A DNA stretch of 15,643 nt from Promethearchaeia archaeon (lineage in GTDB: Archaea; Asgardarchaeota; Lokiarchaeia; Sigyniarchaeales; SOKP01): the NCBI GenBank assembly GCA_029856295.1, contig JAHQWS010000304.1:1-15643 (forward strand), given 5' to 3'. Positions 1 through 7,011 of this stretch are shown in pieces. The notes under the pieces are model-generated. The model worked only from the letters and a program-made list of their open reading frames with translations, was not told the DNA's origin and did no database searches. The translations under genes and the position numbers were made by a program. The number at the start of each line of letters is the position of its first letter. Within the stretch, counting starts at the first letter, position 1.

Positions 1-1
1 G

Positions 2-616
2 TTCTTAGATGTTGATGATTCGATATTAGTTGAGCATGATCAAATAATAACTGGTTTAAAGGAAATAGCTAACAATCAAAAAGATTTAGAAAAGGACATT
101 AATGCCGCTATAAAAACCGAAAATAAAATGGAAGACACCTATTATAATAAATTTGAACACGTTCTTAACGATTTAAAATTGAAAATAAATCGTAAATTCA
201 AATCTTCTGAAATTAAAGCCTATTGCTCACTTGAGTTGATAGCTGATTTTGAGAATTTAGGCGTAGAAATAAAAGCTGCTCTTTCAAAAGATCAAGTACG
301 ATCGTTTACAGCTTTAAGTGGAGGTCAGGTTTCTATGATCTCAATATGTTTGATACTATCTCTCCAAGAATTGAAACCCTCTCCTCTTTGCATGTTAGAT
401 GAGGCAGCTATGTTTCTCGATGATAAAAATTCGGAAGTTGCATATCAAATGATAAAGTCTACTCTTAAACAAAATCCAGACATCCAGATGATTATGTTTT
501 TACCAAAATCTTCAAATACTTTATATCTTCTTGCGGAAAAACTAATAGGAGTAGCTAGAACAGGTAAAGATGAAGTTTCTACAGTATTTAAACCTAAAAT
601 AATAAGAAAAGATTAA
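2..616 (+). CDS. smc: SMC chromosome-segregation ATPase, C-terminal part (5' truncated by window edge)
   Basis: This is the C-terminal head of an SMC protein, which with ScpA and ScpB forms the ATP-driven complex that compacts and segregates chromosomes. The frame is open from base 2, so the gene starts outside the window. Upstream of the first ATG (128) the translation is charged and helical, as expected for the end of the returning coiled coil. Counting from codon 128, the ABC signature LSGGQ lies at residues 63-67, and a Walker B motif (CMLDE, with D91 and E92) is followed by the D-loop at about 97-100 (LDDK). This spacing, and the phrase LQELKPSPL before Walker B, are typical of SMC and not of Rad50 or transporters. 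The protein ends soon after, as SMC heads do. The scpA-like and scpB-like genes that follow at 3 nt and about 21 nt support the call. Confidence 0.9.
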   Translation, partial: FLDVDDSILVEHDQIITGLKEIANNQKDLEKDINAAIKTENKMEDTYYNKFEHVLNDLKLKINRKFKSSEIKAYCSLELIADFENLGVEIKAALSKDQVRSFTALSGGQVSMISICLILSLQELKPSPLCMLDEAAMFLDDKNSEVAYQMIKSTLKQNPDIQMIMFLPKSSNTLYLLAEKLIGVARTGKDEVSTVFKPKIIRKD

Positions 617-619
617 AAA

Positions 620-1267
620 ATGATAGTCAATGATATAACAGAAGTTTTAAATAATAGAATACGGGATATCCAAAAAAAGATTCTGTCAGGAAAAGTAAAC
701 TTATTAGATCTAGAATTAGTTCCTTTATTTGATGAATTAAAAGATTCGTTAACTGTCCATAACCTCGAAAAAAGTTCAGAGACATATAAAAATGCCTGCT
801 TCCTACTGAATAAAAAATTTGATGAATTAAGATCGATGCTAAGTTCTTTAGAATCTGAAAAACAATTTTTAAATTATCTAAATTCAAATCCTTCTGATTT
901 AGAATTATATAACCTTTTGAATGAATGCTGGAGAAAAATATTCACAATCGATGCAATTTCATTAGATTTCTTAGAATTAAGTCAAATACGATTAGGAATT
1001 GATAGAGGGGGTCCAATAACAATCAAGCATTTACATAAAGCTAAAATTAAAGATAAATTTCTATTAGAAATACCGAAGCATAAATTTACCGAAAAAATGA
1101 TGAAATTTTATAATTCTATTCTAAAAAAACTGCCATGTTCACTTGAAGATATATTCGAGGATTATACAGAACAAGAAATAATTTATGAAAATTTTGTGTA
1201 TCTTTTACATTTACTTCAATTAGGTAAAATCAAATATCTAAAAGAAACCAATGTAATTTACTTATAA
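620..1267 (+). CDS. scpA: ScpA-like kleisin (segregation and condensation protein A)
   Basis: The 215-aa product resembles ScpA, the kleisin that bridges the two SMC heads and binds ScpB. Its N-terminal half (about residues 20-75) follows the kleisin pattern, with a conserved-type stretch VNLLDLELVPLFDEL and then a helical segment ending FDELRSML. The C-terminus (about 190-215) is a good match to the ScpA winged-helix end that packs on the SMC head: ENFVYLLHLLQLGKIKY, then a short strand. It is slightly shorter than bacterial ScpA (about 230-260 aa). It begins 3 nt after the smc stop with no clear Shine-Dalgarno, so translation is probably coupled to smc. The residue-level similarity is weak except at the C-terminus; position between smc and an scpB-like gene makes the assignment convincing. 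Confidence 0.78.
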   Translation: MIVNDITEVLNNRIRDIQKKILSGKVNLLDLELVPLFDELKDSLTVHNLEKSSETYKNACFLLNKKFDELRSMLSSLESEKQFLNYLNSNPSDLELYNLLNECWRKIFTIDAISLDFLELSQIRLGIDRGGPITIKHLHKAKIKDKFLLEIPKHKFTEKMMKFYNSILKKLPCSLEDIFEDYTEQEIIYENFVYLLHLLQLGKIKYLKETNVIYL

Positions 1268-1271
1268 TAAT

Positions 1272-1277
1272 GAGGAG
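1272..1277 (+). promoter_or_regulatory. Shine-Dalgarno for the scpB-like gene
   Basis: A GAGGAG stretch lies 11 nt before the TTG at 1289. It is the only strong ribosome-binding site nearby and supports TTG as the start, because the next in-frame ATG is about 8 codons downstream and has no such site. Confidence 0.6.
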
Positions 1278-1288
1278 ATGATAAAAAT

Positions 1289-1807
1289 TTGAATGAAATA
1301 TCAATTTTGATGCATATGTTGAGTAATAAAACAAATTTATATCAAATAGGTGCCACTAAGAGGGATATACTTCATACTCTTAATGTTAAAAATAAAAATA
1401 AAAGCGGTTATTTCCAAAATTTAATAACTAATTTATCTAAATATATTGAGCCGTTAGGACTTCAAATAAGATACAATCCCATTAACTCCCATTGGTTTAT
1501 ATCCTACGATTCGGATATTTCTGATCTTATTTCAGCAAATCCCTTTGACAACAAACCACGATTGGCTGCTACGTTATTCTGTACTTTAGTAATTTGTCTT
1601 AAAAACCATGAAGGGATATCACCAATTACTGAAATTGAAAAAATTAGAAAAAAGAAGAATATTTTAGAAGATTTGAAAGAACTAGAACAAAAGGGTTATT
1701 TAGAAATTGAAAAGGACTTAAATTCCATAAAACTCACTCCTTTAATAGGATATCAACTAGACATTGAAAAACTGTTTGTAAAATTAGCCTTAAAAATTAA
1801 AGAATGA
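1289..1807 (+). CDS. scpB: ScpB-like condensin accessory subunit
   Basis: The 172-aa protein has the size and tandem winged-helix layout of ScpB, the dimeric subunit that binds the middle of ScpA. The N-terminal domain ends in SKYIEPLGLQIRYN followed by a strand pair (HWFISYDS), comparable to the strand region of ScpB domain 1. The second domain (about 90-140) follows the ScpB order: LAATLFCTLVICL (equivalent to the LAIIAY helix), then a SPITEIEKIR segment (equivalent to PVTRAEIEEIRG), then a helix and KGYLEI (equivalent to GLI). The invariant GV of bacterial ScpB is replaced by KKK. The TTG start is chosen on the strong upstream GAGGAG. It is the last gene of the smc operon; a T-run and TATA-like segment at about 1821-1830 follow. 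Confidence 0.72.
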   Translation: MNEISILMHMLSNKTNLYQIGATKRDILHTLNVKNKNKSGYFQNLITNLSKYIEPLGLQIRYNPINSHWFISYDSDISDLISANPFDNKPRLAATLFCTLVICLKNHEGISPITEIEKIRKKKNILEDLKELEQKGYLEIEKDLNSIKLTPLIGYQLDIEKLFVKLALKIKE

Positions 1808-1884
1808 GAAAATATCAAAATTTTTTTATACAACCTAAAACCTAATAGAAAGCATAAGTAATTTCAACTTTCAATTTTTTAGAA

Positions 1885-1890
1885 AAGAGG
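1885..1890 (+). promoter_or_regulatory. Possible Shine-Dalgarno for the ThDP enzyme
   Basis: AAGAGG lies 8 nt before codon TTA at 1899, the point from which the reading frame shows family-like sequence. It argues that translation starts near 1899 and not at the first ATG (1974), which has no good site at normal spacing. Confidence 0.4.
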
Positions 1891-1898
1891 TTTAATTT

Positions 1899-3611
1899 TT
1901 AGAGCAAAAAAAGAGAATTATCAACGGTGGGGATGTTTTAATAAAATGTCTCCTTCAAGAAGGAATAGCATATATGTTTGGCATTCCAGGGGGTCAATTT
2001 TTGGCTATGTACGATGCTATTTATAGATGGGGAAGAGAAAAAGGGATAAATACAATTTTATTTCGACATGAACAAGCTGCAGCTCATGCTGCTGACGCCT
2101 ACACAAGAGTGTCCAATAAACCTGGTGTTTGTTTTGGAACGGTTGGACCTGGAGCATTACATCTTGTTCCGGGCATAGGAACAGCGTGGAGCGATAATAT
2201 CCCAGTTATTGCCATTGTACCTCAAGTAAATAGTAAGTATGAAGATTCCTTTACCTTACAAGGAAATCTCGATCAAATAACAATGTTTAAACCAATTACA
2301 AAATATCAAAAGTCAGTTCGTAAGATTATAGATATTCCTAATGCAGTTCAAAAGTGTTTTAGGGAGGCTACAGGGGGTAGACCGAGACCAGTGTTGTTAG
2401 AAATCTATGAAGATGCTTTTCTTGCTGAGTTAGAAGAGGAAAAAATCCCAATTTTAACGCCAAATAGATATAGAGCTCATAGTAAGGTTGCAATTGATGG
2501 AGATTTAATTAAGGAATCAATTGATTTGTTGCTAAATGCGAGAAAGCCGTTAATAATTTCCGGCGGTGGAGTTTCACGGGCAGAAGCTTGGATTGAATTG
2601 CAAACTCTAGCTGATTATTTGCAGATACCTGTTATAACTACATTTATGGGAATTGGCACTATTTCAAATAACTCCAAGTGCTTTATTGGCTCTTCATTGG
2701 CAGATAATGTCGTTTTACAAGCAGCAGGCGGGGCAGATGTGATTTTAGCCCTTGGCTGCAAATTCTCATATACAATGGGATATGGAATAGAACCCTTTTG
2801 GAAAAATACTCAAAAATTGATACACGTGGACATCGATCCAACTATGATTGGCAGAAGCAAACCAATTACGTTAGGAATTGTAGGTGACTGTAAATCTTAT
2901 TTAAGCCAAATGCTTGATGAGCTAAAAAAAGGTAAGAAAATTGAACAAAGAGATTGGTTAAACAGACTCAATAAAAAAGAGCAAAAAAACATAGCAAATA
3001 TCAATAAAAAAGTTTCGAATGAAGAAAAACCAATTGCTTCAGCAAGAATGGTAAAAGAAATTTATGAGTTTATGGATGAAGATGCTATATTAATTATCGA
3101 TGGCGGAGAAATTGAGGCTTTTGCATTAGAACAGATTAGTATTCACAAGCCAAGGGCTCCACTATCAACTCTAATCGCAGCCGGAATGGGCCACTTGGGG
3201 GTTACGATCCCTTACGGTATCGGAGCAAAATTGGCAAAACCAGACAAACAAGTTGTTTCTATAAGTGGTGATGGTGCTTTTATGTTTAACATCCAAGATT
3301 TAGAAACGGCTGTGAGATTGGGATTAAAAAATTTAATATATGTTGTTGCCAATAACAATTCATTTGGTTCCATGAAATCTATTCAAAAATTATCTAATAA
3401 AAAGCGTTATATTGATGTGGATTTCTCTGGAATCAATTATGCGAAATGTGCTGAAGGATTTGGATGTTATGGAGAAGTGGTTTCGGATCCTAATGAACTT
3501 AAACCAGCTCTCGAACGAGCGAAAAATTCAGGCAAACCTGCAGTTATAGATGTTATTGTTAAATTAGAAACTCACGATATAACTAAATTGCTGATCTCAG
3601 TAAGTCTTTAA
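1899..3611 (+). CDS. Thiamine-diphosphate enzyme, acetolactate synthase large-subunit family
   Basis: This cytosolic ThDP- and Mg-dependent enzyme belongs to the superfamily that decarboxylates 2-oxo acids and forms C-C bonds (acetolactate synthase, oxalyl-CoA decarboxylase and relatives). From 1899 it is about 570 aa. The N-terminal Pyr domain shows FGIPGG and the catalytic glutamate in RHEQAA (E58). The central domain contains PLIISGGGV and DVILALGCK. The C-terminal domain carries the ThDP motif GDG (457-459) ending in NNN (485-487). The first ATG is at 1974, but upstream in frame are residues typical of the family N-terminus (GGDVLIKCLLQEGIAY), so the gene must start earlier. The frame is open back to a stop at 1893-1895, and the best-placed codon, 1899 (TTA), is not a normal start. 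No regulatory-subunit (IlvH) or other branched-chain gene is adjacent, so the substrate is open and I give no symbol. Confidence 0.85.
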   Translation, partial: LEQKKRIINGGDVLIKCLLQEGIAYMFGIPGGQFLAMYDAIYRWGREKGINTILFRHEQAAAHAADAYTRVSNKPGVCFGTVGPGALHLVPGIGTAWSDNIPVIAIVPQVNSKYEDSFTLQGNLDQITMFKPITKYQKSVRKIIDIPNAVQKCFREATGGRPRPVLLEIYEDAFLAELEEEKIPILTPNRYRAHSKVAIDGDLIKESIDLLLNARKPLIISGGGVSRAEAWIELQTLADYLQIPVITTFMGIGTISNNSKCFIGSSLADNVVLQAAGGADVILALGCKFSYTMGYGIEPFWKNTQKLIHVDIDPTMIGRSKPITLGIVGDCKSYLSQMLDELKKGKKIEQRDWLNRLNKKEQKNIANINKKVSNEEKPIASARMVKEIYEFMDEDAILIIDGGEIEAFALEQISIHKPRAPLSTLIAAGMGHLGVTIPYGIGAKLAKPDKQVVSISGDGAFMFNIQDLETAVRLGLKNLIYVVANNNSFGSMKSIQKLSNKKRYIDVDFSGINYAKCAEGFGCYGEVVSDPNELKPALERAKNSGKPAVIDVIVKLETHDITKLLISVSL

Positions 3612-3693
3612 GATGTATCTTATTTGAAAATTGAATAGAGAATTTACTGTAAAAGAAATTCTTAAATTGTTTCTTGTAAAAAAATAGAAGTAG

Positions 3694-4338
3694 TTAATTT
3701 GCGGTGGTAATTTTTAATATCATTTCTGCCACCTGGTTATTATAAGACTCAATATCATCAAAACCTTCCACAGTCTCGCCGCAGGTAATGAAAAAATCCT
3801 TGATCCCGATTTTCTTTTCCTTGAAAAAAGTCTCAATTTGCTTTTTTATCTCTTCTAACTTCTTTTGCTTCTGCGTTTTGTTACCCTTTATTAAATCGAC
3901 TTTGTTTATGCACGCAAAAATTTGATCTGGAAAGAATCGAATGTCGTTAAAAAACTTAAATTGGATTTCTATCTCTCTATCGCATGAAAACACTGCAATT
4001 ATCTGCGTAGCTATGCGAGATATCGTTATGATTCCCATCTTTACGACTGCTCTACTAGAATCTCCACCAGGTCCGAAGATAGTGTGTGCTCTGTTGTTGT
4101 CATCTTCTCTAAAAACGACTCTGTTTGGGTGGATTGTTTTTGTTTCTTTTTGATTGAGTTTATCTTCCTTTTCGCCTCCTGGGAGCGTAGCCTCTCCGCT
4201 GAAATCCGTTTTCACTACTGTACATTTTTTACCGCCTTCTACATTTTCGATATCCCCTTTATTTAAATATCGTACGAATAATCTTAAAAGGCTCGTTTTT
4301 CCAACGCTAATATCTCCTAATAAACCTATATTAACCAT
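3694..4338 (-). CDS. Small GTPase, MglA/COG2229-like
   Basis: The 214-aa soluble protein is a P-loop GTPase. Visible motifs are G1 at 8-16 (GDISVGKTS), G4 NKVD at 145-148, and a G5-like TCGET at 185-189. The G3 region reads HTIFGPGGD (85-93). It lacks the DxxG aspartate but resembles the FGTPGQ of archaeal COG2229 and the TVPGQ of bacterial MglA, so the loss is probably a family trait. The segment between G1 and G3 (about 30-80) is longer than in Ras-type proteins and rich in Gly, Lys and Glu. No lipidation-type cysteine motif is seen at the C-terminus (ends TTAN). It starts 1 nt after the stop of the upstream gene with a strong GGAGGGGA site, so the two are almost certainly co-translated and may work together. 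Base composition is richer in GC than most of the window. A molecular-switch role is inferred; partner and process are unknown. Confidence 0.82.
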   Translation of the reverse strand: MVNIGLLGDISVGKTSLLRLFVRYLNKGDIENVEGGKKCTVVKTDFSGEATLPGGEKEDKLNQKETKTIHPNRVVFREDDNNRAHTIFGPGGDSSRAVVKMGIITISRIATQIIAVFSCDREIEIQFKFFNDIRFFPDQIFACINKVDLIKGNKTQKQKKLEEIKKQIETFFKEKKIGIKDFFITCGETVEGFDDIESYNNQVAEMILKITTAN

Positions 4339-4339
4339 C

Positions 4340-5152
4340 TTAAGTCCCCTCCAATAATTTATTTAGTAATAATTCATAGTCATCAACTAGATATTGCTCA
4401 AGGTACGCATTATTATGGCTATTGATAAAGCCAATCATCACTTCCTTGAGATTTTTCGCTCCCTTGACATATTTTAAAATATTTTCTGAGGTGCCGTCTG
4501 CTGTAAAGGGTTTTGGTTTTTTCTCAAATCCAATATTTTTTCGGGGTGGCAAAGAGTTGAAGAATCCAAAAGCAGAATAGCCTTCATGTTGAAAAAACAC
4601 AAAAAATCTTGATTTGATATTAGTGATTATCTCTGTCAGGTAAACACTTGGATAGATCTCCCCTAGCGTGAGATCTCCGTCTTGTTGAATAACGAAATAT
4701 GGAGAAATAGGCGAAACTTGGCTGCCATACATTTCTCGAGGCGGTAATGAGATAAACGGCAATTTTTCCTCCACGATTGACCAGAGATCTTCTCGTTTAT
4801 TTGTGAGTAAAAGTTCCTTTATCTCATCATAGGCAAAATAAAAATCCGCCTGAAGTGATAATAAAGAACTTAAATATACAGATAAAGAGGCAAATGTAGC
4901 TTCTAATAAAGGTTGTCTACCCCCTTTTTCTGTGGGTTTTATTGCTCCTTTCCAAGCGCGCAAGGCGGAATACACATAGCCTTTTACGTCAAAGAAGTTA
5001 CCACAGAGAAAAATAAAAGACGGTGGGTCATCTTTTCCTCCGGGGGATAACAGCTGGATTGCTTTTCTTATTAAAGCATCTTCTAAGCTTTCATCTTTAA
5101 ATTTTGAATGTACTTTTGGCATTTGTAGCCATGATTTTTTCTTTTTCGCCAA
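4340..5152 (-). CDS. Uncharacterised protein coupled to the small GTPase
   Basis: I do not recognise this family. The product is about 270 aa, with a lysine-rich N-terminus (AKKKKSW), no signal peptide and no convincing membrane span. It has alternating helical and strand segments, including a hydrophobic strand (FIFLCGNFF), a long aliphatic helix (around ASLSVYLSSLLSL) and aromatic-rich strands (SRFFVFFQHEGYSAFGFF). The frame can extend three codons to a TTG at 5159-5161, but the GGAGAG at 5162-5167 abuts that codon. The TTG at 5150-5152 sits at an ideal 9-nt spacing, so I prefer it. It is the first gene of a two-gene operon with the GTPase. By position it could be a regulator, effector or partner of the GTPase, but nothing in the sequence proves this. 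It shares the higher GC of its partner. Confidence 0.75.
   Translation of the reverse strand: MAKKKKSWLQMPKVHSKFKDESLEDALIRKAIQLLSPGGKDDPPSFIFLCGNFFDVKGYVYSALRAWKGAIKPTEKGGRQPLLEATFASLSVYLSSLLSLQADFYFAYDEIKELLLTNKREDLWSIVEEKLPFISLPPREMYGSQVSPISPYFVIQQDGDLTLGEIYPSVYLTEIITNIKSRFFVFFQHEGYSAFGFFNSLPPRKNIGFEKKPKPFTADGTSENILKYVKGAKNLKEVMIGFINSHNNAYLEQYLVDDYELLLNKLLEGT
4345..4352 (-). promoter_or_regulatory. Shine-Dalgarno for the small GTPase
   Basis: On the minus strand this reads GGAGGGGA, 6 nt before the GTPase ATG and inside the 3' end of the upstream coding region, indicating translational coupling. Confidence 0.7.
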
Positions 5153-5161
5153 TATAAACAA

Positions 5162-5167
5162 CTCTCC
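5162..5167 (-). promoter_or_regulatory. Shine-Dalgarno deciding the start of the GTPase-partner gene
   Basis: On the minus strand this reads GGAGAG. It touches the TTG at 5161 but lies 9 nt from the TTG at 5152, favouring the latter. A TATA-like stretch (about 5177-5190, minus strand CTTTTAATTTTATA) lies about 25-38 nt upstream of that start and could be the operon promoter. Confidence 0.5.
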
Positions 5168-5284
5168 ATTAATTCTTATAAAATTAAAAGTGGATGAAAT
5201 TTAATAATTTTTTGGGTTTTAATAAAACAAAATATTATCTCAATATATTCTTTTGCCATTGATAGACTTTACTAATTTTGGATT

Positions 5285-5905
5285 TCATTTCTCAGATTTA
5301 ATTACAAAAAGCAATTCTCTAATTTTTGAAGTAATTAAATCATAATCGTTAACCGAGGTGATATTCGAGATTTGTATTTTTTCGATAATATTAGAGGTTT
5401 TAAAATGAATATAGCCTAGTTTCATTTCTGGATATTTTTCTTTAATTGGAATTAAGGCTCCTCTCAAAAAAATGCTAATAAATTCTTCAGAAGTTTCTTT
5501 TATATTCCTTGTGTCTGGATCAATAAATTTAATTTCAATTTGATTAAAATCAACAAAATTTAAGACGCATAAAAGGTCTTTATCATCTTTGGAAAATATT
5601 TTTCTTTTTATTTTTGTACCTTTCGCTTTTTCAATAGGAACTTCTTCTTGAAAATACTCCTCTACCGAAACTTCTTCTTTTTCTAACGTATCCAAAGCTT
5701 TATGATATAATTCATCGGCGCTATGAAAAGATTTAATTGATACAATGGAATTAAGATTGTTTAAAACTTCTTTTAATTCAGTTATTTCTAATTGTAATTC
5801 ATCAAGTTGTTCTTTTTTTTTATAGTAGAGATTTTGTATACTGCTTAAAACTTTACTTAGTTTTTCAATTTCTTTTTCCTTATCTTGACCGTCCATTGAC
5901 TTCAT
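5285..5905 (-). CDS. Hypothetical coiled-coil protein
   Basis: I do not recognise this 206-aa protein. Residues about 5-60 are a highly charged heptad-like helix (for example KKKEQLDELQLEITELKEVL) that should form a coiled coil. An acidic linker (about 75-95) follows, and then a mixed alpha/beta domain from about 105 to the end, with strands such as LLCVLNFVDF, IEIKFIDPDT and LGYIHFKTS. There is no signal peptide or membrane segment. There is no Shine-Dalgarno before the ATG, but a TATA-like box lies 20-35 nt upstream, suggesting a leaderless transcript. It is divergent from the RimK-type ligase and separated by 122 nt from the GTPase pair downstream. The reading frame is long and uninterrupted in an AT-rich background, which supports it being real. 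Confidence 0.72.
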   Translation of the reverse strand: MKSMDGQDKEKEIEKLSKVLSSIQNLYYKKKEQLDELQLEITELKEVLNNLNSIVSIKSFHSADELYHKALDTLEKEEVSVEEYFQEEVPIEKAKGTKIKRKIFSKDDKDLLCVLNFVDFNQIEIKFIDPDTRNIKETSEEFISIFLRGALIPIKEKYPEMKLGYIHFKTSNIIEKIQISNITSVNDYDLITSKIRELLFVIKSEK

Positions 5906-5924
5906 ATATGTTTTAATAGAAATT

Positions 5925-5940
5925 AAATATATTTATATTA
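5925..5940 (-). promoter_or_regulatory. TATA-like element for the coiled-coil gene
   Basis: On the minus strand the stretch reads TAATATAAATATATTT and ends about 20 nt before the ATG at 5905. The position fits an archaeal TATA box driving a leaderless or nearly leaderless mRNA. A second TATA-like run (5948-5962, TTTATAAATATAAAT) may serve the divergent ligase gene. Confidence 0.4.
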
Positions 5941-5999
5941 ATCCTATTTATAAATATAAATCCTAAACAAATTAAGTAATTTTTTCCAAGGTATGAAAA

Positions 6000-6869
6000 A
6001 TGCAAACCATGATTATAACTCCTAATCCAAATGACCCGGAAGTTCAATTATTAACAAATGAATTTAATAAAAGAGGATATGAGGTTCAATATTTTATTCC
6101 ATCAACCATTAAAGTAAAAGTTAATATCAGTAAATTTGAGAATCAATTTATCAAGCTTGAACCGAAACGTATCTTTGTAAGAGGATTCGGGGCAAATGTA
6201 ACCCAAAAAATATTTTTCAGACTCGATATATTAAGAGCTATTGAAGAATATGGAATTAGATTAATAAATTCAAGGGAATCCTTAGAGATTGCTAGTGACA
6301 AATTTTTAACATCTGTATTTTTAGAAAAGCATAGTATTCCAACTCCCAAAACAATAATTTGCGAAGATCCCCATGATGCTTTACAAATGTATGAAGAACT
6401 TGGGGGTGATGTAATTATTAAACCTTTATTTGGTTCAAAGGGTATTGGAATCTCTCGATTGAATGATAAAGGATTTGCAGAAAATGTAATAATTACTTTA
6501 GGGCAGTTAAACGAAGTTTTCTATCTACAGGAGTTTATAGAACATTATAACCGCGATATTAGAATTTTCGTTATTGGAAATGAAGCGATCGCTGGCATGT
6601 ATAGAGTAAGTGATAACTGGAAAACAAATGTGTATGCTGGTGCGGAAGTAAAACCATTAGAGCTCACAAGTGAATTAACAAAATTGGCGGTTAAATCAGC
6701 GCAGGTTACTAAAACCGAAATCGCCGGCGTAGATATATTAGAAAGCAAGGAGGGGTACTATGTAATAGAAGTAAATTCAATTCCCGGATTTACAGCCTTA
6801 CAAAAAGTGACTGAAATTAATATTCCAGAAAAAATAATATCTTATTTTTTGGAGAAGGCAAAGGATTAG
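6000..6869 (+). CDS. RimK-family ATP-grasp alpha-L-glutamate ligase, MptN-like
   Basis: This 289-aa cytosolic ATP-grasp enzyme ligates an amino acid, usually glutamate, to a carboxylate acceptor through an acyl phosphate. The N-terminal domain (1-95) ends in the RimK-type phrase LINSRESLEIASDK. The ATP-grasp core has K101, the lysine loop IIKPLFGSKGIGI (K141), the hinge YLQEFI, NRDIRIFV (185-191), NWKTNVYAGA, and the Mg-binding D245, E257 and N259 (AGVDIL, VIEVNSIPG). Length matches RimK, LysX, MptN and CofF. The RGFG segment near residue 61 and overall style resemble the archaeal tetrahydromethanopterin:glutamate ligase MptN or coenzyme F420 ligase CofF, but the acceptor cannot be fixed from sequence. 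LysX with its carrier LysW is less likely because no lysine or arginine biosynthesis genes are adjacent. An AAGG precedes the ATG by about 7 nt. Confidence 0.85.
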   Translation: MQTMIITPNPNDPEVQLLTNEFNKRGYEVQYFIPSTIKVKVNISKFENQFIKLEPKRIFVRGFGANVTQKIFFRLDILRAIEEYGIRLINSRESLEIASDKFLTSVFLEKHSIPTPKTIICEDPHDALQMYEELGGDVIIKPLFGSKGIGISRLNDKGFAENVIITLGQLNEVFYLQEFIEHYNRDIRIFVIGNEAIAGMYRVSDNWKTNVYAGAEVKPLELTSELTKLAVKSAQVTKTEIAGVDILESKEGYYVIEVNSIPGFTALQKVTEINIPEKIISYFLEKAKD

Positions 6870-6983
6870 AAGGTTAATTTGTAAAAAAAAATTGAGAAAT
6901 TCAAAAATTTTTATCTGTAATTAATTTTAATAATTTTCAAATTAAATTAGGAAATAATATTAAAAAAATCAAATTTCATAACT

Positions 6984-6995
6984 CAATATAAAAAA
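6984..6995 (+). promoter_or_regulatory. TATA-like element for the first SDR gene
   Basis: CAATATAAAAAA is centred about 23 nt before the ATG at 7012. There is no Shine-Dalgarno, so the first dehydrogenase is probably transcribed without a leader. Confidence 0.4.
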
Positions 6996-7011
6996 AAGAA
7001 CTCTAACAATT

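Noticed and set aside
627..887. Minus-strand 86-aa ORF
   Set aside because: It is antisense to the scpA-like gene, which is supported by operon context and C-terminal similarity.
3645..3675. Inverted repeat AAGAAA ... TTTCTT between the convergent ThDP enzyme and GTPase genes
   Set aside because: The arms are only 6 bp and AT-rich with a long loop; too weak to call a terminator.
3941..4357. Three overlapping plus-strand ORFs (60-70 aa)
   Set aside because: They lie fully opposite the small GTPase, which has clear P-loop and NKVD motifs. Their translations are serine/phenylalanine-rich antisense shadows.
5971..5985. Recurring AT-rich string ATTAAGTAATTT, also near 9498 and 11926
   Set aside because: It is near several starts, but its orientation and distance to the genes differ, and such strings are expected by chance at this base composition.
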